Below, one piece after another: positions 47,705 through 60,130 of a stretch of DNA of 64,000 bases. The number at the start of each line of letters is the position of its first letter. The first letter of the stretch is position 1. The position numbers and the translations under genes were made by a program. A model generated the notes under the pieces. The model worked only from the letters and a program-made list of their open reading frames with translations, was not told the DNA's origin and ran no database searches. Origin of the DNA: Echinarachnius parma. Its lineage: Eukaryota > Echinodermata > Echinoidea > Clypeasteroida > Echinarachniidae. The DNA lies in NCBI GenBank assembly GCA_037951105.1, contig JBAMJV010007683.1, forward strand, positions 123,217-187,216. The letters run 5' to 3'.

Positions 47705-48853
47705 TCAGTAAAATCCAAGAAAGGGTGGTAAGTGGGCGGAAACCGGGGGTAAGTAGCCATAGATCGCTTTTAGGAGCGCTAGGTTATCGACGGTACCTGG
47801 TAGGCCTACCGGTATATCCCTCTTCACGAGATAGTCCATTGGTAGATAACCACCGGTTTGGGAAGACACCCTCGCAGTAAGGTCGTACGGCATGTACCGT
47901 ACGCTGCTACTCATAGAATATGGATGATGAAGAGGCACGCCCATACGGTAGTCATGGTAACGCGAAGCCGAGAGAGATCGGCGGGAGAGGGCGGATCGTG
48001 CGCGTGGGCCGTCTTGAGATGACCTTTCGATTGCCGTCGTCCTTGTCGCTTCGGACGTTGAATGTTGTCTTGCTGGTACATTTGATGCGTTGTTCGTCGA
48101 TGGCGACGATGGTGATGATACTGACGACGTGGTTGATGATGATGATGATGATACTGGTGATGAAGAAGATGAATAAGATATCGACGATGATGAGGAGGAT
48201 GATGGTAACGATGATCGTTGCGGGGAGGACAACGATGATGTTGGAGGATTGGCACGACGTTGTGGCATCACGGTAGCGACAGCCAATGTTGAGTAAGCCG
48301 AACGCCGACTGGACAATGATGACGTCTTCGACAGAATGGCCGCTGGCCTGCGCGATGTCAATTGTGATGGAGATCCCTGTGAAGCTAACAGTCGACGCTC
48401 AGGTGATGGTGAGTTTGATGAAGTGGATGCCGATGTCAGTGATGATAATGATGGCGATGATGATGTATTCGGAAGAATAATCCTAGTAATGTCCGAATTT
48501 GTGTTTGATTTGGACGATGCCACAGGTGACGCGCGTCCACGCTCAGGTGATGAATCAAGCTTCGATGGTGACGACGACAATGTGTTCGGTGATGATATCA
48601 GTTCCGAATCGGACTGGGACGGTGAATGGCTGTCATCAGAATAGTCCGTTGATTCACAACTTCCCAGCACCATCTCAGGCTGTCTCGACGTTGAGCTGTT
48701 TGGTACTCGTTCAGGCGAGCACGATGTCGATGTCAACTCCAGATCTTCCGACTCGACTACGGTCGCGGTCGCAAAATCAAAAGTTGCGCAGAAGTTGTGC
48801 AACAGCTGGAGGGGGTTCGGTCCGCTGCCACTTTGAGCGTCAACAGCTTCAAC
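47705..48853 (-). CDS. Serine-rich protein gene, exon 2
   Basis: The acceptor on the minus strand is a long T-tract ending TTTGCTCAAAG, followed by GTTGAAGCTGTTG. The frame runs 382 codons to TGA at 47705-47707. An in-frame ATG at 48883 lies within the intron and is less likely to be the start. The opposite strand is full of GAT/ATG triplet repeats, which create long shadow frames. Confidence 0.82.
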   Translation of the reverse strand, partial: VEAVDAQSGSGPNPLQLLHNFCATFDFATATVVESEDLELTSTSCSPERVPNSSTSRQPEMVLGSCESTDYSDDSHSPSQSDSELISSPNTLSSSPSKLDSSPERGRASPVASSKSNTNSDITRIILPNTSSSPSLSSLTSASTSSNSPSPERRLLASQGSPSQLTSRRPAAILSKTSSLSSRRSAYSTLAVATVMPQRRANPPTSSLSSPQRSSLPSSSSSSSISYSSSSSPVSSSSSSTTSSVSSPSSPSTNNASNVPARQHSTSEATRTTAIERSSQDGPRARSALSRRSLSASRYHDYRMGVPLHHPYSMSSSVRYMPYDLTARVSSQTGGYLPMDYLVKRDIPVGLPGTVDNLALLKAIYGYLPPVSAHLPPFLGFY

Positions 48854-49572
48854 CTTTGAGCAAATAAAAAAAAAGAGAAACAAAATAAATATAAAATATA
48901 TTTCATTTCAATTAGGATAGAAACATGTAAGACGCTCACAGATTCAGATAATGACGAGTACTGTGTATATGATCGATTATATATTCTTCTCAATCCCATT
49001 ATGCAGCTCATCATTTATCTCGTATTCCTTTCTGTACCCCCGATCTCTCGCTTCTTTCGTGACGTTGTCTATATACTGTTTCGTATTGTGATGGTGGTCC
49101 TATCTTTGTCATTTTACGTTATACTCTCTTGTCCCGTTTTCGTCTTTGTTGGCATCCCATTTTCCCTTTTCTTGTTACGAACTTGTTTATTCAATAATTA
49201 CTTTTTATTAGTCTTATTTATTATTTATGGGTTCCATACCGTACTTTCACAAGCATTGCTTTTTAGTGGATCCCTCTGTTTCCAATATGTATTCCTTTTT
49301 TTGTGTAAATGTTTGTAATTGAGTTGAGTTATAACATTACTTGAACATTACATTACTTGAAATTTAAATTACGCACACCTAAAGACGTTTATACTGATGT
49401 TCGTAATTTCGAGTTTGTTGTAGTATTTTACAGATTAAAACATAGAAGTAAAATAAATTAGTAGCGATATATGTTACGCACGAACAAAAAAAAACCCGTG
49501 GGAGTTCATCAATCTAATAAGTTAATTTCTTACCTGTAAATAACGTGGAAGTGTTAGTGTACCGCTCGCCAT
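47705..49572 (-). CDS. Unrecognised serine-rich protein, two exons, 395 residues
   Basis: Exon 1 is 49534-49572 and exon 2 is 47705-48853, with a 680-bp GT-AG intron. The join is phase 0 and gives MASGTLTLPRYLQ followed by VEAVDAQSGSGPNPLQLL. The start is supported by an in-frame TAA upstream and good context (AACATGG). Residues 40-308 are low complexity: Ser about 30-40 percent, many Ser-Pro pairs, and a near-pure Ser tract at 219-265 encoded by TCA/TCG/TCC runs. The two ends are not low complexity: residues 1-41 (YLQ, PLQLLHNFCATF) and 309-395 (RYHDYRMGVPLHHPYSM, GYLPMDYLVKRDIPVGLP, LLKAIYGYLPP). No signal peptide, membrane segment, zinc finger or homeodomain is visible. The N-terminus vaguely recalls the YLQ...SPLALLA motif of Sp/NET-type regulators, but that is too weak to name it. 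A nuclear or scaffold protein is a guess. It is convergent with the FGD gene. Confidence 0.75.
49534..49572 (-). CDS. Serine-rich protein gene, exon 1
   Basis: Thirteen codons (MASGTLTLPRYLQ) end at a strong donor, TTACAG|GTAAGAA, on the minus strand. The ATG has A at -3 and G at +4. The next in-frame codon block upstream includes TAA, so this is the first usable start in that frame. Confidence 0.75.
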
Positions 49573-49629
49573 GTTGGATATGAACGTTCTTGCTGGAATG
49601 CTTGCAGATTGGCTTTAGTCTTCCAAACG

Positions 49630-49636
49630 TATATAT
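49630..49636 (-). promoter_or_regulatory. Candidate TATA box of the serine-rich gene
   Basis: ATATATA on the minus strand, about 60 bases before the ATG. A start site some 30 bases downstream would leave a 5' leader of roughly 30 nucleotides. The position is plausible, but TA-rich motifs are common here. Confidence 0.35.
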
Positions 49637-49639
49637 TCA

Positions 49640-50950
49640 AATGGATAAACTTCAACATGAAACATGAACAACTTAATGATGTTTCAAACTTGAAATCACT
49701 GAGATGCACGTCCACTTGTGACTTACAAACTTGATCGAATGAACGAACATAGTTTTAACTTGAACCTTTTAAAAGTTTTTCTCGAGTCGTTCGGCTCTGG
49801 GTATCGATTGCAAGACCACTTTGGCTTTTTTTATTCACGCCAAGATTGTGCGGGTCCAAGTCCAATGAAGTCTGAGCGTATCACTCTGGGATTAAAAACT
49901 CTCCTTTGTCCAAAAGTCCTGGACCGGATGGGCCAGTAAAATTGAAAGATAAAGCGGCGATAGCTCTATTATTGAGGCATTTTTATTGATGAGCTAGTAG
50001 AATGGAAGGAAAGCGTGAGATACCTTCATTTTTAAAAACCCGCTTTGATGCGAAGGTAAAGCTGCGATAGCTTTATTCTTTTAGACCTGTATCGACGCGA
50101 CGCTTGGTCTATTATGGTGGATTTCTCGGCTTAGGAACCTATAGAAAGCGTGATACTATACTTGTTAAGGCGGCTAAATCACAAAAGAATCAAAGAACTG
50201 TTTGATGCTCTCCCCTACCGATACATTAATAGCTTATGAAGAAAGTTGAACTAAAAGACTAGTGAAAACTGCCTAAAAGCCAATGTGATATGGAAGTCAA
50301 AGTAACCCAAGCTCTTGAGCAGACTTCTTTCATCAATGTTAGTTGCTAATTAATTTGTTGTTTTTTTTGCATGCAAACGCGTTCAATAAATTATAATTAT
50401 TTAAGTATGGGACCGTCCTAGGTTCGTATCGTCACTATCCGAGAGACGCATGCGGACAAGTTTCTAACCCGGGCCAATGTGTGCACATTGCAAGGCTCTG
50501 ACTACGAGATGCAGAACAACTCATATACTTATCTATCAATTGAGGCAAAATAACAAATATAGAGTAAATGTTGGCGTTACAATCAAGTTTAAATAGTTTA
50601 CGCTAAAAAATACGTTGTGACTTTAAATCTTTTTTTTTTAAATAGTAGGTATATATGAGTGCGTTTATGTGGACTTGTCTAGCCCAGTATTATGTTTTTG
50701 AAATATGTTTCAGGTTGATCTAGTAACATTACAAAAACAAGAATATTAAAACGCTAATTTTTAAGTGAAGTTTAAATAAAAACAGATGAGGTGGTCGGAA
50801 TGAGCTTTTTGAAGAAAACAAATCAGGCAAAATGTTATCACTTTTATAGTTATCAAACACGATTGAAAACGCTGATTCTGGGCTAAAGACAAGATTATAC
50901 AAACGCACCCTTTTATAACAACAACGTTGTAGCAATCAACCAGGTGGGGT
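49640..50950. other. Upstream flank of the serine-rich gene: nothing recognised
   Basis: AT-rich unique-looking DNA with a poly-T run at 50631. A diffuse pair of related blocks (GATAAAGCGGCGATAGCTCTATTATT at 49951 and GGTAAAGCTGCGATAGCTTTATTCTT at 50055) lies about 105 bp apart. No gene or defined element is seen. Confidence 0.5.
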
Positions 50951-50964
50951 CCTACTAATTGGTG

Positions 50965-51225
50965 CAAACAAGTGCAAACCAGTGCAAACTAGTGCAAACC
51001 AGTGCAAACCAGTGCAAACCAGTGCAAACCGGTGCAAACTAGTGCAAACTTAAACGGTGCAAACTAGTGCAAACTTAAACAGTGCAAACTAGTGCAAACT
51101 TAAACAGTGCAAACTAGTGCAAACTTAAACAGTGCAAACTAATGCCAACTTAAACAGTGCAAACTAATGCCAACTTATAAACAGTGCAAACTAATGCCAA
51201 CTTAAACAGTGCAAACTAGTGTCAA
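50965..51225. repeat. Minisatellite of AGTGCAAACC units
   Basis: 10-bp units AGTGCAAACC/AGTGCAAACT first, then 25-bp units made of two such units plus TTAAAC. The last four units carry AATGCCAACTT. A shorter version recurs at 53307-53400 and 54567-54638. Confidence 0.9.
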
Positions 51226-51475
51226 CAATACCAGTTCGCTGGCTGCTTAATTGCTAACGCCAGGGTACCCGTGTGTTGTCCGCCCCGCCGTGCCACGGGG
51301 CTGGCCGTGCGCCTCGTCGTCGCTGGCTCGATTATGTAGTGTATATGTGGGGCAAAGTATGCGGACGCCATTCACCTGTCTGATATGTAGTGCAAAGTAT
51401 GCGGACGCCAGGTTCACCCCTGCAGCAAGTAGTGCGAACAAGTGCGAACAAGCCTGAAGTAATAACTAGCTCCAT

Positions 51476-51588
51476 CAGTGGCGTAGCGACGGGGGGGGGG
51501 GGGGGGGGGGCACGTGCCCCCAATAATGTGCAAAAACAATAGAAAAGATAAGGGGACATTTTTTGAAAAAACAAAGAAATACAAACGA
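51476..51588 (+). mobile_element. Left fragment of a CAGTGGCGTAGCGACGG element
   Basis: CAGTGGCGTAGCGACG, a run of G, then GCACGTGCCCCCAATAATG and AAGGGGACATTTTTTGAAAA, before dissolving into the GAAC array. CAGTGGCG-type ends with following G-tracts are typical of hAT-group elements. Confidence 0.6.
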
Positions 51589-51670
51589 ACGAACAAACGA
51601 ACAAACAAATACGAACGAATGAACGAACTTACAAACGAACGAACGAACGATTGTGAACAAACGATATATA

Positions 51671-51783
51671 CACGGGCGTAGCGAGTTACGTAATACCTAT
51701 TCAACTGGGGGGATGTAATCCGATGAATGAATAGCTCATCCCCCCCCACTTGAATGGATATCAATGTCATGTCTACGCCCGTG
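51671..51783. mobile_element. 113-bp MITE, same family as 303-405
   Basis: Ends are CACGGGCGTAG and CTACGCCCGTG, with exact flanking GATATATA at 51663-51670 and 51784-51791. It interrupts the GAAC array. Confidence 0.85.
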
Positions 51784-52333
51784 GATATATATATTACATT
51801 TCAGCCGTTAATGAACCGATTTTGATCAAATGAAGTTTATTCTGCCCTTGAAATTATGCTCAAACAACTATTAACGAATGAACGAACCAACCAACCAACG
51901 ATTGAACAAACAAACAACGAACGGACGAATGAATGAACGAAAAAACGAACGAACGAGTTAACAATTACTAAATAAATTTATTAATTCAGTTGATTGATTA
52001 ATTAATTCAGTAAGTAATTAGTGTATGAGTGAATGGAATAAAGCATTCCTTTTCATTCATACCTTTAGTTTATGCATTTAAGACTCAAAGGTACAATCAA
52101 CCAATCAACTATCCGGCTCTAACCGAAATGCATCGACTGACCAGCCCTCAGATCCGGTACAGATATCAAATAGTATCCGCGGATATCACAGTACGTTCGT
52201 CGACCTTTATACTTCGTTGGTGAAGAAGATTGATGAATCGATGAAGGAAATAAATGAATGACTGAATACATGTAATGGACCAACAAACAAACAAACGAAC
52301 CAATCAACCAACCAACGAAAAAACAAACAAACG

Positions 52334-52510
52334 AACGAACGAACGAACGAACGAACGAACGAACGAACGAACGAACGAACGAACGAACGAACGAACGAAC
52401 GAACGAACGAACGAACGAACGAACGAACGAACGAACGAACGAACGAACGAACGAACGAACGAACGAACGAAAGAACGAACGAACGAACGAATGAACGAAC
52501 GAACGAACAA
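52334..52510. repeat. (GAAC)n tetranucleotide tract
   Basis: About 44 nearly perfect GAAC units. Similar tracts are at 53115-53285, 54517-54568, 55516-55606 and 57548-57712. Confidence 0.97.
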
Positions 52511-53640
52511 ACAAATACGAACGAATGAACTAACCTACAAACGAACGAACGATTGTGAACAAACGATATATAATATTACATTTCAGCCGTTAATGAACCG
52601 ATTTTGATCAAATGAAGTTTATTCTGCCCTTGAAATTATGCTCAAACAACTACGAACGAATAAACGAACCAACCAACCAACGATTGAACAAACAAACAAC
52701 GAACGGACGAATGAATGAACGAAAAAACGAACGAACGAGTTAACAATTACTAAAAAAATTAATTAATTCAATTGATTGATTAATTAATTCAGTAAGTATA
52801 GTGTATGAGTGAATGGAATAAAGCATTCCTTTTCATTCATACCTTTAGTTTACGCATTTAAGACTCATCAAAGGTACAATCAACCAATCAACTATCCGGC
52901 TCTAACCGAAATGCATCGACTGACCAGCCCTCAGATCCGGTACAGATATCAAATAGTATCCGCGGATATCACAGTACGTTCGTCGACCTTTATACTTCGT
53001 TGGTGAAGAAGATTGATGAATCGATGAAGGAAATAAATGAATGACTGAATACATGTAATGGACCAACAAACAAACAAACGAACCAATCAACCAACCAACG
53101 AAAAAACAAACAAACGAACGAACGAACAAACGAACGAACGAACGAACGAACGAACGAACGAACGAACGAACGAACGAACGAACGAACGAACGAACGAACG
53201 AACGAACGAACGAACGAACGAACGAACGAACGAACGAACGAACGAACGAACGAATGAACGAATGAACGAACGAACGAACGAACGAACAAACAAACAAACG
53301 AACGAACAGTGCAAACTAGTGCCAACTTAAACAGTGCAAACTAATGCCAACTTAAACAGTGCAAACTAATGCCAATTTAAACAGTGCAAACTAGTGTCAA
53401 CAATACCAGTTCGCTGGCTGCTTAATTGCTAACGCCAGGGTACCCGTGTGTTGTCCGCCCCGCCGTGCCACGGGGCTGGCCGTGCGCCTCGTCGTCGCTG
53501 GCTCGATTATGTAGTGTATATGTGGGGCAAAGTATGCGGACGCCATTCACCTGTCTGATATGTAGTGCAAAATATGCGGACGCCAGGTTCACCCGTGCAG
53601 CAAGTAGTGCGAACAAGCCTGAAGTAATAACTAGCTCCAT

Positions 53641-53760
53641 CAGTGGCGTAGCGACGGGGGGGGGGGGGGGGGGGCACGGGGGGGGGGCACGTGCCCCCAA
53701 TAATGTGCAAAAACAATAGAAAACATAAGGGGACATTTTTTGAAAAAACTAAGAAATACA
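53641..53760 (+). mobile_element. Duplicate of the CAGTGGCGTAGCGACGG fragment
   Basis: Same start and same internal sequence as 51476-51588. It was copied as part of the 2.17-kb unit, with an enlarged G-rich section. Confidence 0.65.
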
Positions 53761-53843
53761 AACGAACGAACAAACGAACAAACAAATACGAACGAATGAA
53801 CGAACTTACAAACGAACGAACGATTGTGAACAAACGATATATA

Positions 53844-53954
53844 CACGGGCGTAGCGAGTTACGTAATACCTATTCAACTGGGGGGATGTAATCCGATGAA
53901 TGAATAGCTCATCCCCCCACTTGAATGGGTATCAATGTCATGTCTACGCCCGTG
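53844..53954. mobile_element. Second array copy of the CACGGGCGTAG MITE
   Basis: It has the same ends and the same GATATATA flanks (53836-53843 and 53955-53962) as the copy at 51671. The identical flanks and the 2.17-kb spacing show it was copied with the surrounding array unit, not inserted independently. Confidence 0.85.
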
Positions 53955-54811
53955 GATATATATATTACATTTCAGCCGTTAATGAACCCATTTTGATAAA
54001 ATGAAGTTTATTCTGCCCTTGAAATTATGCTCAAACAACTATGAACGAATAAACGAACCAACCAACCAACGATTGAACAAACAAACGAACGAACGGACGA
54101 ATGAATGAACGAAAAAATGAACGAACGAGTGAACAATTACTAAATAAATTAATTATTTCAATTGATTGATTAATTAATTCAGTAAGTAATTAGTGTATGA
54201 GTGAATGGAATAAAGCATTCCTTTTCATTCATACCTTTAGTTTATGCATTTTAGACTCAAAGGTACAATCAACCAATCAACTATCCGGCTCTAACCGAAA
54301 TGCATCGACTGACCAGCCCTCAGATCCGGTACAGATATCAAATAGTATCCGCGGATATCACAGTACGTTCGTTGACCTTTATACTTCGTTGGTGAAGAAG
54401 ATTGATGAATCGATGAAGGAAATAAATGAATGACTGAATAAATGTAATGGACCAAGAAACAAACAAACGAACCAATCAACCAACCAACGAACAAACAAAC
54501 AAACAAACAAACAAACAAACGAACGAACGAACGAACGAACGAACGAACGAACGAACGAACGAACGAACAGTGCAAACTAGTGCCAACTTAAACAGTGCCA
54601 ACTAGTGCCAACTTAAACAGTGCAAACTAGTGCCAACAGTACGTTCGTTGACCTTTATACTTCGTTGGCGAAGCTAATATGATGAATCGATGAATGAATA
54701 AATAAATGACTGAACGAATGAATGAACGAATGAATGATGAACGAATAAATGAATGAATGAATGATTGAATGAATGAATGCATGTAATGGGCAAACAAACA
54801 AACAAACAAAC

Positions 54812-54885
54812 CAACCAACCAACCAACCAACCAACCAACCAACCAACCAACCTACCTGGCAACCAACCAACCAACCAACCAACGA
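54812..54885. repeat. (CCAA)n tetranucleotide tract
   Basis: ACCAACCAACC repeated, with one interruption at 54851. A longer tract is at 56898-56985. It replaces GAAC at the same place in the module. Confidence 0.95.
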
Positions 54886-54940
54886 ACGAACGAACGAACT
54901 TCGAACGAACGAACTAACGAAAGATTGAACAAACAAACGA

Positions 54941-55018
54941 ACGAACAAACAAACAAACAAACAAACAAACAAACAAACAAACAAACAAACAAACAAACAA
55001 ACAAACAAACAAACAAAC
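54941..55018. repeat. (CAAA)n tetranucleotide tract
   Basis: About 19 uninterrupted ACAA units between two GAAC stretches. Confidence 0.95.
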
Positions 55019-58000
55019 GAACGAACTAACGAAAGATTGAACAAACAAACGAACGAACAAACGAACGAACGAACGATTGAATGAATGAATGAATGAATGA
55101 ATGAATATCGAATGAATTAATAAATTAGTGTATGAATTAATGGAATAAAGCAATCACTTTCATTCATACCTTTAGTTTATGCATTGTAGACTCAAAAGTA
55201 CAATCAACCAATCGACTATCCGACTCTAACCGACATGCATCGACTGACCAGCCCTCAGATCCGGTACCGATATCAAAACGTATCCGCGGATATCACAGTA
55301 CGTTCGTTGACCTTTATACTTCGTTGGCGAAGATAAAATGATGAATCGATGACTGAATAAATAAATGACTGAACGAATGAATGAACGAATGAATAATTAA
55401 CGAATAAATGAATGAATGAATGAATGAATGATTGAATGAATGAATGTAATGGGCGAACAAACAAACAAACGAACCAACCAACCAACTAACCAACCAACCA
55501 ACCAACCAACCAACCAACGAACGAACGAACGAACGAACGAACGAACGAACGAACGAACGAACGAACGAACGAACGAACGAACGAACGAACGAACGAACGA
55601 ACGAACTTCGAACGAACTAACGAACTAACGAGCGATTGAACAAACAAACGAACGAACAAGCGAACGAACGAACGATTGAATGAATGAATGAATGAATGAA
55701 TGTATGAACGAATGAATGAATGAATAAATTAATTTAATTGATTGATTAATTAATTAAGAAGTAATCAGTGTATGTATGATTGGAATAAAGCAATCATTTT
55801 CATTCATACCTTTAGTTTATGCATTGTAGACTCAAAAGTACAATCAACCAATCAACCATCCGGCTCGCCAGTTAACCGACATGCATCGACTGACCAGCCC
55901 TGAGATTCGGTACCAGTGCCAACAAAACCAGTGCCAACAAAACCATACCAGTGCCAACAAAAATAGTAAAAGGTTCGCTTGCTGCTTGCGCGCGGTCGCA
56001 AGGTTCACCCGTGTACCGCGCGGGGCTGGCCGTTCACCGCGTCGTCGCTGGCTAGCTCGATTATGTAGTGTATATGTGGTGCTAAAGTATGCGGACGCCA
56101 TTCACCCGTCTGATATGTAGTGCAAAGTATGCGGACGCCAGGTTCACCCGTCTGATATCCGCCGCGTCGTCGCTGGCTCAACAGTGCAGCAAGTAGTGCC
56201 AACAAGTGCGAACAAAAATAATGCCAACAAAAACAGTGCCAACAAAACCAGTGCCAAGGAAACCAGTGCCAACAAAACCGGTGCCAACAAAACCAGTGCC
56301 ATGATAAATAAATGAATGAACGAATAAATGAATGAATGAATGATTGAATGAATGAATGTAATTGTAATGGACGAACAAACAAACGAACGAACGAACGAAC
56401 AAACAACTACGAACGAACAACGAACGAACTTCGAACGAACTAACGAACGAATGAACAAACAAACGAACGAACGAACGGACGAATGAATGAACGAAAAAAC
56501 GAACGAACGAGTTAACAATTACTAAATAAATTAATTAATTCAATTGATTGATTAATTAATTCAGTAAGTAATTAGTGTATGAGTGAATGGAATAAAGCAT
56601 TCCTTTTCATTCATACCTTTAGTTTACGCATTTAAGACTCATCAAAGGTACAATCAACCAATCAACTATCCGGCTCTAACCGAAATGCATCGACTGACCA
56701 GCCCTCAGGTCCGGTACCGATATCAAATAGTAGCCGCGGATATCACAGTACGTTCGTTGACCTTTATACTTCGTTGGCGAAGCTAATATGATGAATCGAT
56801 GAATGAATAAATAAATGACTGAACGAATGAATAATGAACGTATAAATGAATGAATGAATGATTTAATGAATGCATGTAATGGGCAAACAAACACACAAAC
56901 CAACCAACCAACCAACCAACCAACCAACCAACCAACCAACCAACCAACCAACCAACCAACCAACCAACCAACCAACCAACCAACGAACTTCGAACGAACG
57001 AACTAACGAAAGATTGAACAAACAAACGAACGAACAAACGAACGACGAACGATTGAATGAATGAATGAATAAATGAATGTATGAACGAATGAATGAATAA
57101 ATTAGTTTAATTGATTGATTAGTTAATTAAGTAAGTAATTAGTGTATGAATGAATGGAATAAAGCAATCACTTTCATTCATACCTTTAGTTTATGCATTG
57201 TAGACTCAAAAGAACAATCAACCAATCAACTATCCGACATGCATCGACTGACCAGCCCTCAGATCCGGTACCGATATCAAATAGTATCCGCGGATATCAC
57301 AGTACGTTCGTTGACCTTTATACTTCGTTGGCGAAGATAATATGATGAATCGATGACTGAATAAATAAATGACTGAACGAAGGAATAATTAACGAATAAA
57401 TGAATGAATGAATGATTGAATGAATGAATGTAATGGGCGAACAAACAAACAAACGAACCAACCAACCAACCAACAAACGAACGAACGAACAAACAATCAA
57501 ACAAACAAAAAAACAAACAAAAAAACAAACAAACAAACAAACAAACAACGAACGAACGAACGAACGAACGAACGTACGAACGAACGAACGAACGAACGAA
57601 CGAACGAACGAACGAACGAACGAACAATCGATCGAACGAACGAACGAACGAACGAACGAACGAACGAACGAACGAACGAACGAACGAACGAACGAACGAA
57701 CGAACCAACAAACGAACGAACTTCGAACGAACGAACTAACGAACGATTGGACAAACAAACGAACGAACAAGCGAACGAACGAACGATTGAATGAATGAAT
57801 GAATGAAGGGTAATGAATGAATGTATGAACGAATGAATGAATGAATAAATTAATTTAATTGATTGATTAATGAATTAAGAAGTAATCAGTGTATGTATGA
57901 ATGGAATAAAGCAATCATTCACATAGGCGCCGGAAGTGGGGGGGGCAGGGGGGGCGGCCGCCCCCCCAATCCAAAAAGTGGGGGGGCAAAACGCGTTTTT

Positions 58001-59742
58001 GCCCCCCCAAAAAGCCCCCCACCCCCCTCAAAAAAAAAGAAAAGAAAGAAAAAGGAAAAGAAAACATGGTATGTATCAGCCAATACTTGTTAATTATAAC
58101 ATTTAGAATCTAAGTTATACATCCATTTAAAGTTTTCGCTGCGCGCTTCGCGCGCAAATAAATAATCTCAGTTTGTTGTGTAACTTGGGTATGGTACGTC
58201 TGCGGTGGGTTTTTCTGTACCGGTCCACGTAGTTCATGTGTCGACTGTTATTGCTCTGGCTGTTTGTGTGACGTGCACCAAATTGCACTATTTCAAGTAA
58301 ATAAATGCAAAACCCTCCCCGTCTGGCTCTGCCCCAGCCCTCGGTCGCTTCGCTCCCTCGGGACTCATTTTTGGCTGTAAGCTATGATGTTGGATCATAC
58401 AAATGTGGCATATTGTTTATGTTTTATGCACCAGATTGCACCATTTCAAGTATATAAATGCAAAATCTTTCCCGTGGGAGGAGGATACCCCCTCCCAAAC
58501 CCACCCCCTCTAGTTCGGCCCCAGCCCTCGGTCGCTTCGCTCCCTCGGGGCTCATTTTTGGCTGTACGCTATGTTGTTGGATCATGTTTTTATGCACCCG
58601 ATTGCAAGTCCCAAAATGCAAAAGCTCCCTACCATGGGAGGGGGGGGGGGGGGGGGGGGGGGACACCGCTCAGTTACTTTGCTCCCTCGTGCTAATTAGT
58701 CGCTTTATCCTCGCAATGTCACCTCTGACTCGAAGATGGCAACCCTTTGAGCAGTGATCTACGCAAAATTATTGGGGGGGGGGGGGGCAATCCTTATGTA
58801 TTTCTTTGTTTTTCAAAAAAATGTCCCCTTATGTTTTCTATTGTTTTTTCCAAATTATTGGGGGGTGCCCCCCCCCCCCTCCAGTGGCGGATCTACGGGG
58901 GGGGGGGGGGGTTAGGGGGTTTAACCCCCCCCCCCCCCCCCCCTTGGGCTGCCAAGTGAAAATGTGTCAGTGAAAAAAGTGAAACAAAAAGTGAAAAAAA
59001 ATCACCTACGGGGGTTCAAAATAGCGAAAATAATTCACGGCTCGAGGACGAAAGTAAAAAAAAAAGTGACCAGAAATCACTTACGGGGGTTCAAAATAGC
59101 AAAAAAAAAATAGTTCTCGAGGTCCATACCGTCACTGAGGGTGGTAGTATTGTTGATATTCACCATCGTGTATTCCGAACAGTCAAGGACTGTCAATTTA
59201 TTTCCTTTTTACAGTTTTTATTTTAACGAAATTTGTTTTGTTTCACGGTTGCAGATTTCTTTTTATTTGTAGTTGATAACATTTGTTTGTATATCAGATA
59301 ACTTTTCTGCGTCGTCTCTGCAAAATTGATCGTGAAAGTCATGAGATTTGCAATTATCTATAATCTGTGCAAAGAAACGTCTCTTCTATGTCGATGTATG
59401 CTTTGGGGAAATTATAAATAATGTTTTTATATCATATAATAATTGTTATTGCGCATAATGATTGTGTAATGATTATGAAAGCAAAACCACATAATTTTCC
59501 AGAAAATATGATTTTTTTTCTAACTATAAGATGATAATAATATATACTTCATTTTGATGATTGTCGCAACAATTTGTTGTTGTTTTAGTCATTGAAACTG
59601 AAAGGTCGGACTATATATTTTAATGTTGGCCACTTATAATATGAAACAATGCAGAATAATTATAGCTATATAATTGTCCCATTTCCTGCATGACATGTAA
59701 TTTTCAGTAGTTTTGAAAAGGATATAGTTTTTCTTTAATTAA

Positions 59743-60130
59743 AGGGACTTAGTAACATTGTCCAAATCCTCAAAATAAAATTGTAATTCTAGCGGTTCAC
59801 TTATACCTTGTTGTATTCGTATTAACAAAAAAATCATGGGACAGGTTTCGGTTTTTCAAATTTCCCTTTCGTTACAAAGATATGTATGAATGAAGTATTC
59901 AGATAAGAAAAACTCCGGGCGAGTTTTTCATCCCTGTACAAAGTGAATGCAGTGAGTTAGTGAATATCACCCAATATCACTTTGCATTTTCGCTCATTAC
60001 TTGGCCATGCAATGTCCATTTGACTTGAAATTTTCACACAATACCCTGTGGACATATGAAATAACAACACTATACATTTCAGCAACCATTCATCACTTTT
60101 TGCACATGTCAACAAAGTTACTAGATCCCT
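59743..60130. mobile_element. 388-bp TTAA-flanked MITE (AGGGACTTAGTAAC)
   Basis: TTAA on both sides (59739-59742 and 60131-60134). Ends AGGGACTTAGTAACATTGTC and, inverted, AGGGATCTAGTAACTTTGTT. It is a better-preserved copy of the 6403-6776 element. Confidence 0.8.

Noticed and set aside
47911-48867. Plus-strand frames rich in Met and His/Pro opposite the serine-rich gene
   Set aside because: They come from GAT/ATG and CAT triplet repeats complementary to serine codons; the minus-strand frame is longer and has splice support.
49001-49318. Hydrophobic 105-codon frame
   Set aside because: It lies in the intron of the serine-rich gene, is T-rich, and has no start context or splice logic; its hydrophobicity reflects base composition.
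52119-57798. Long open frames of repeating RTNE or SFVR on both strands
   Set aside because: (GAAC)n has no stop codon in any of the six frames; these are simple-sequence artefacts, not proteins.
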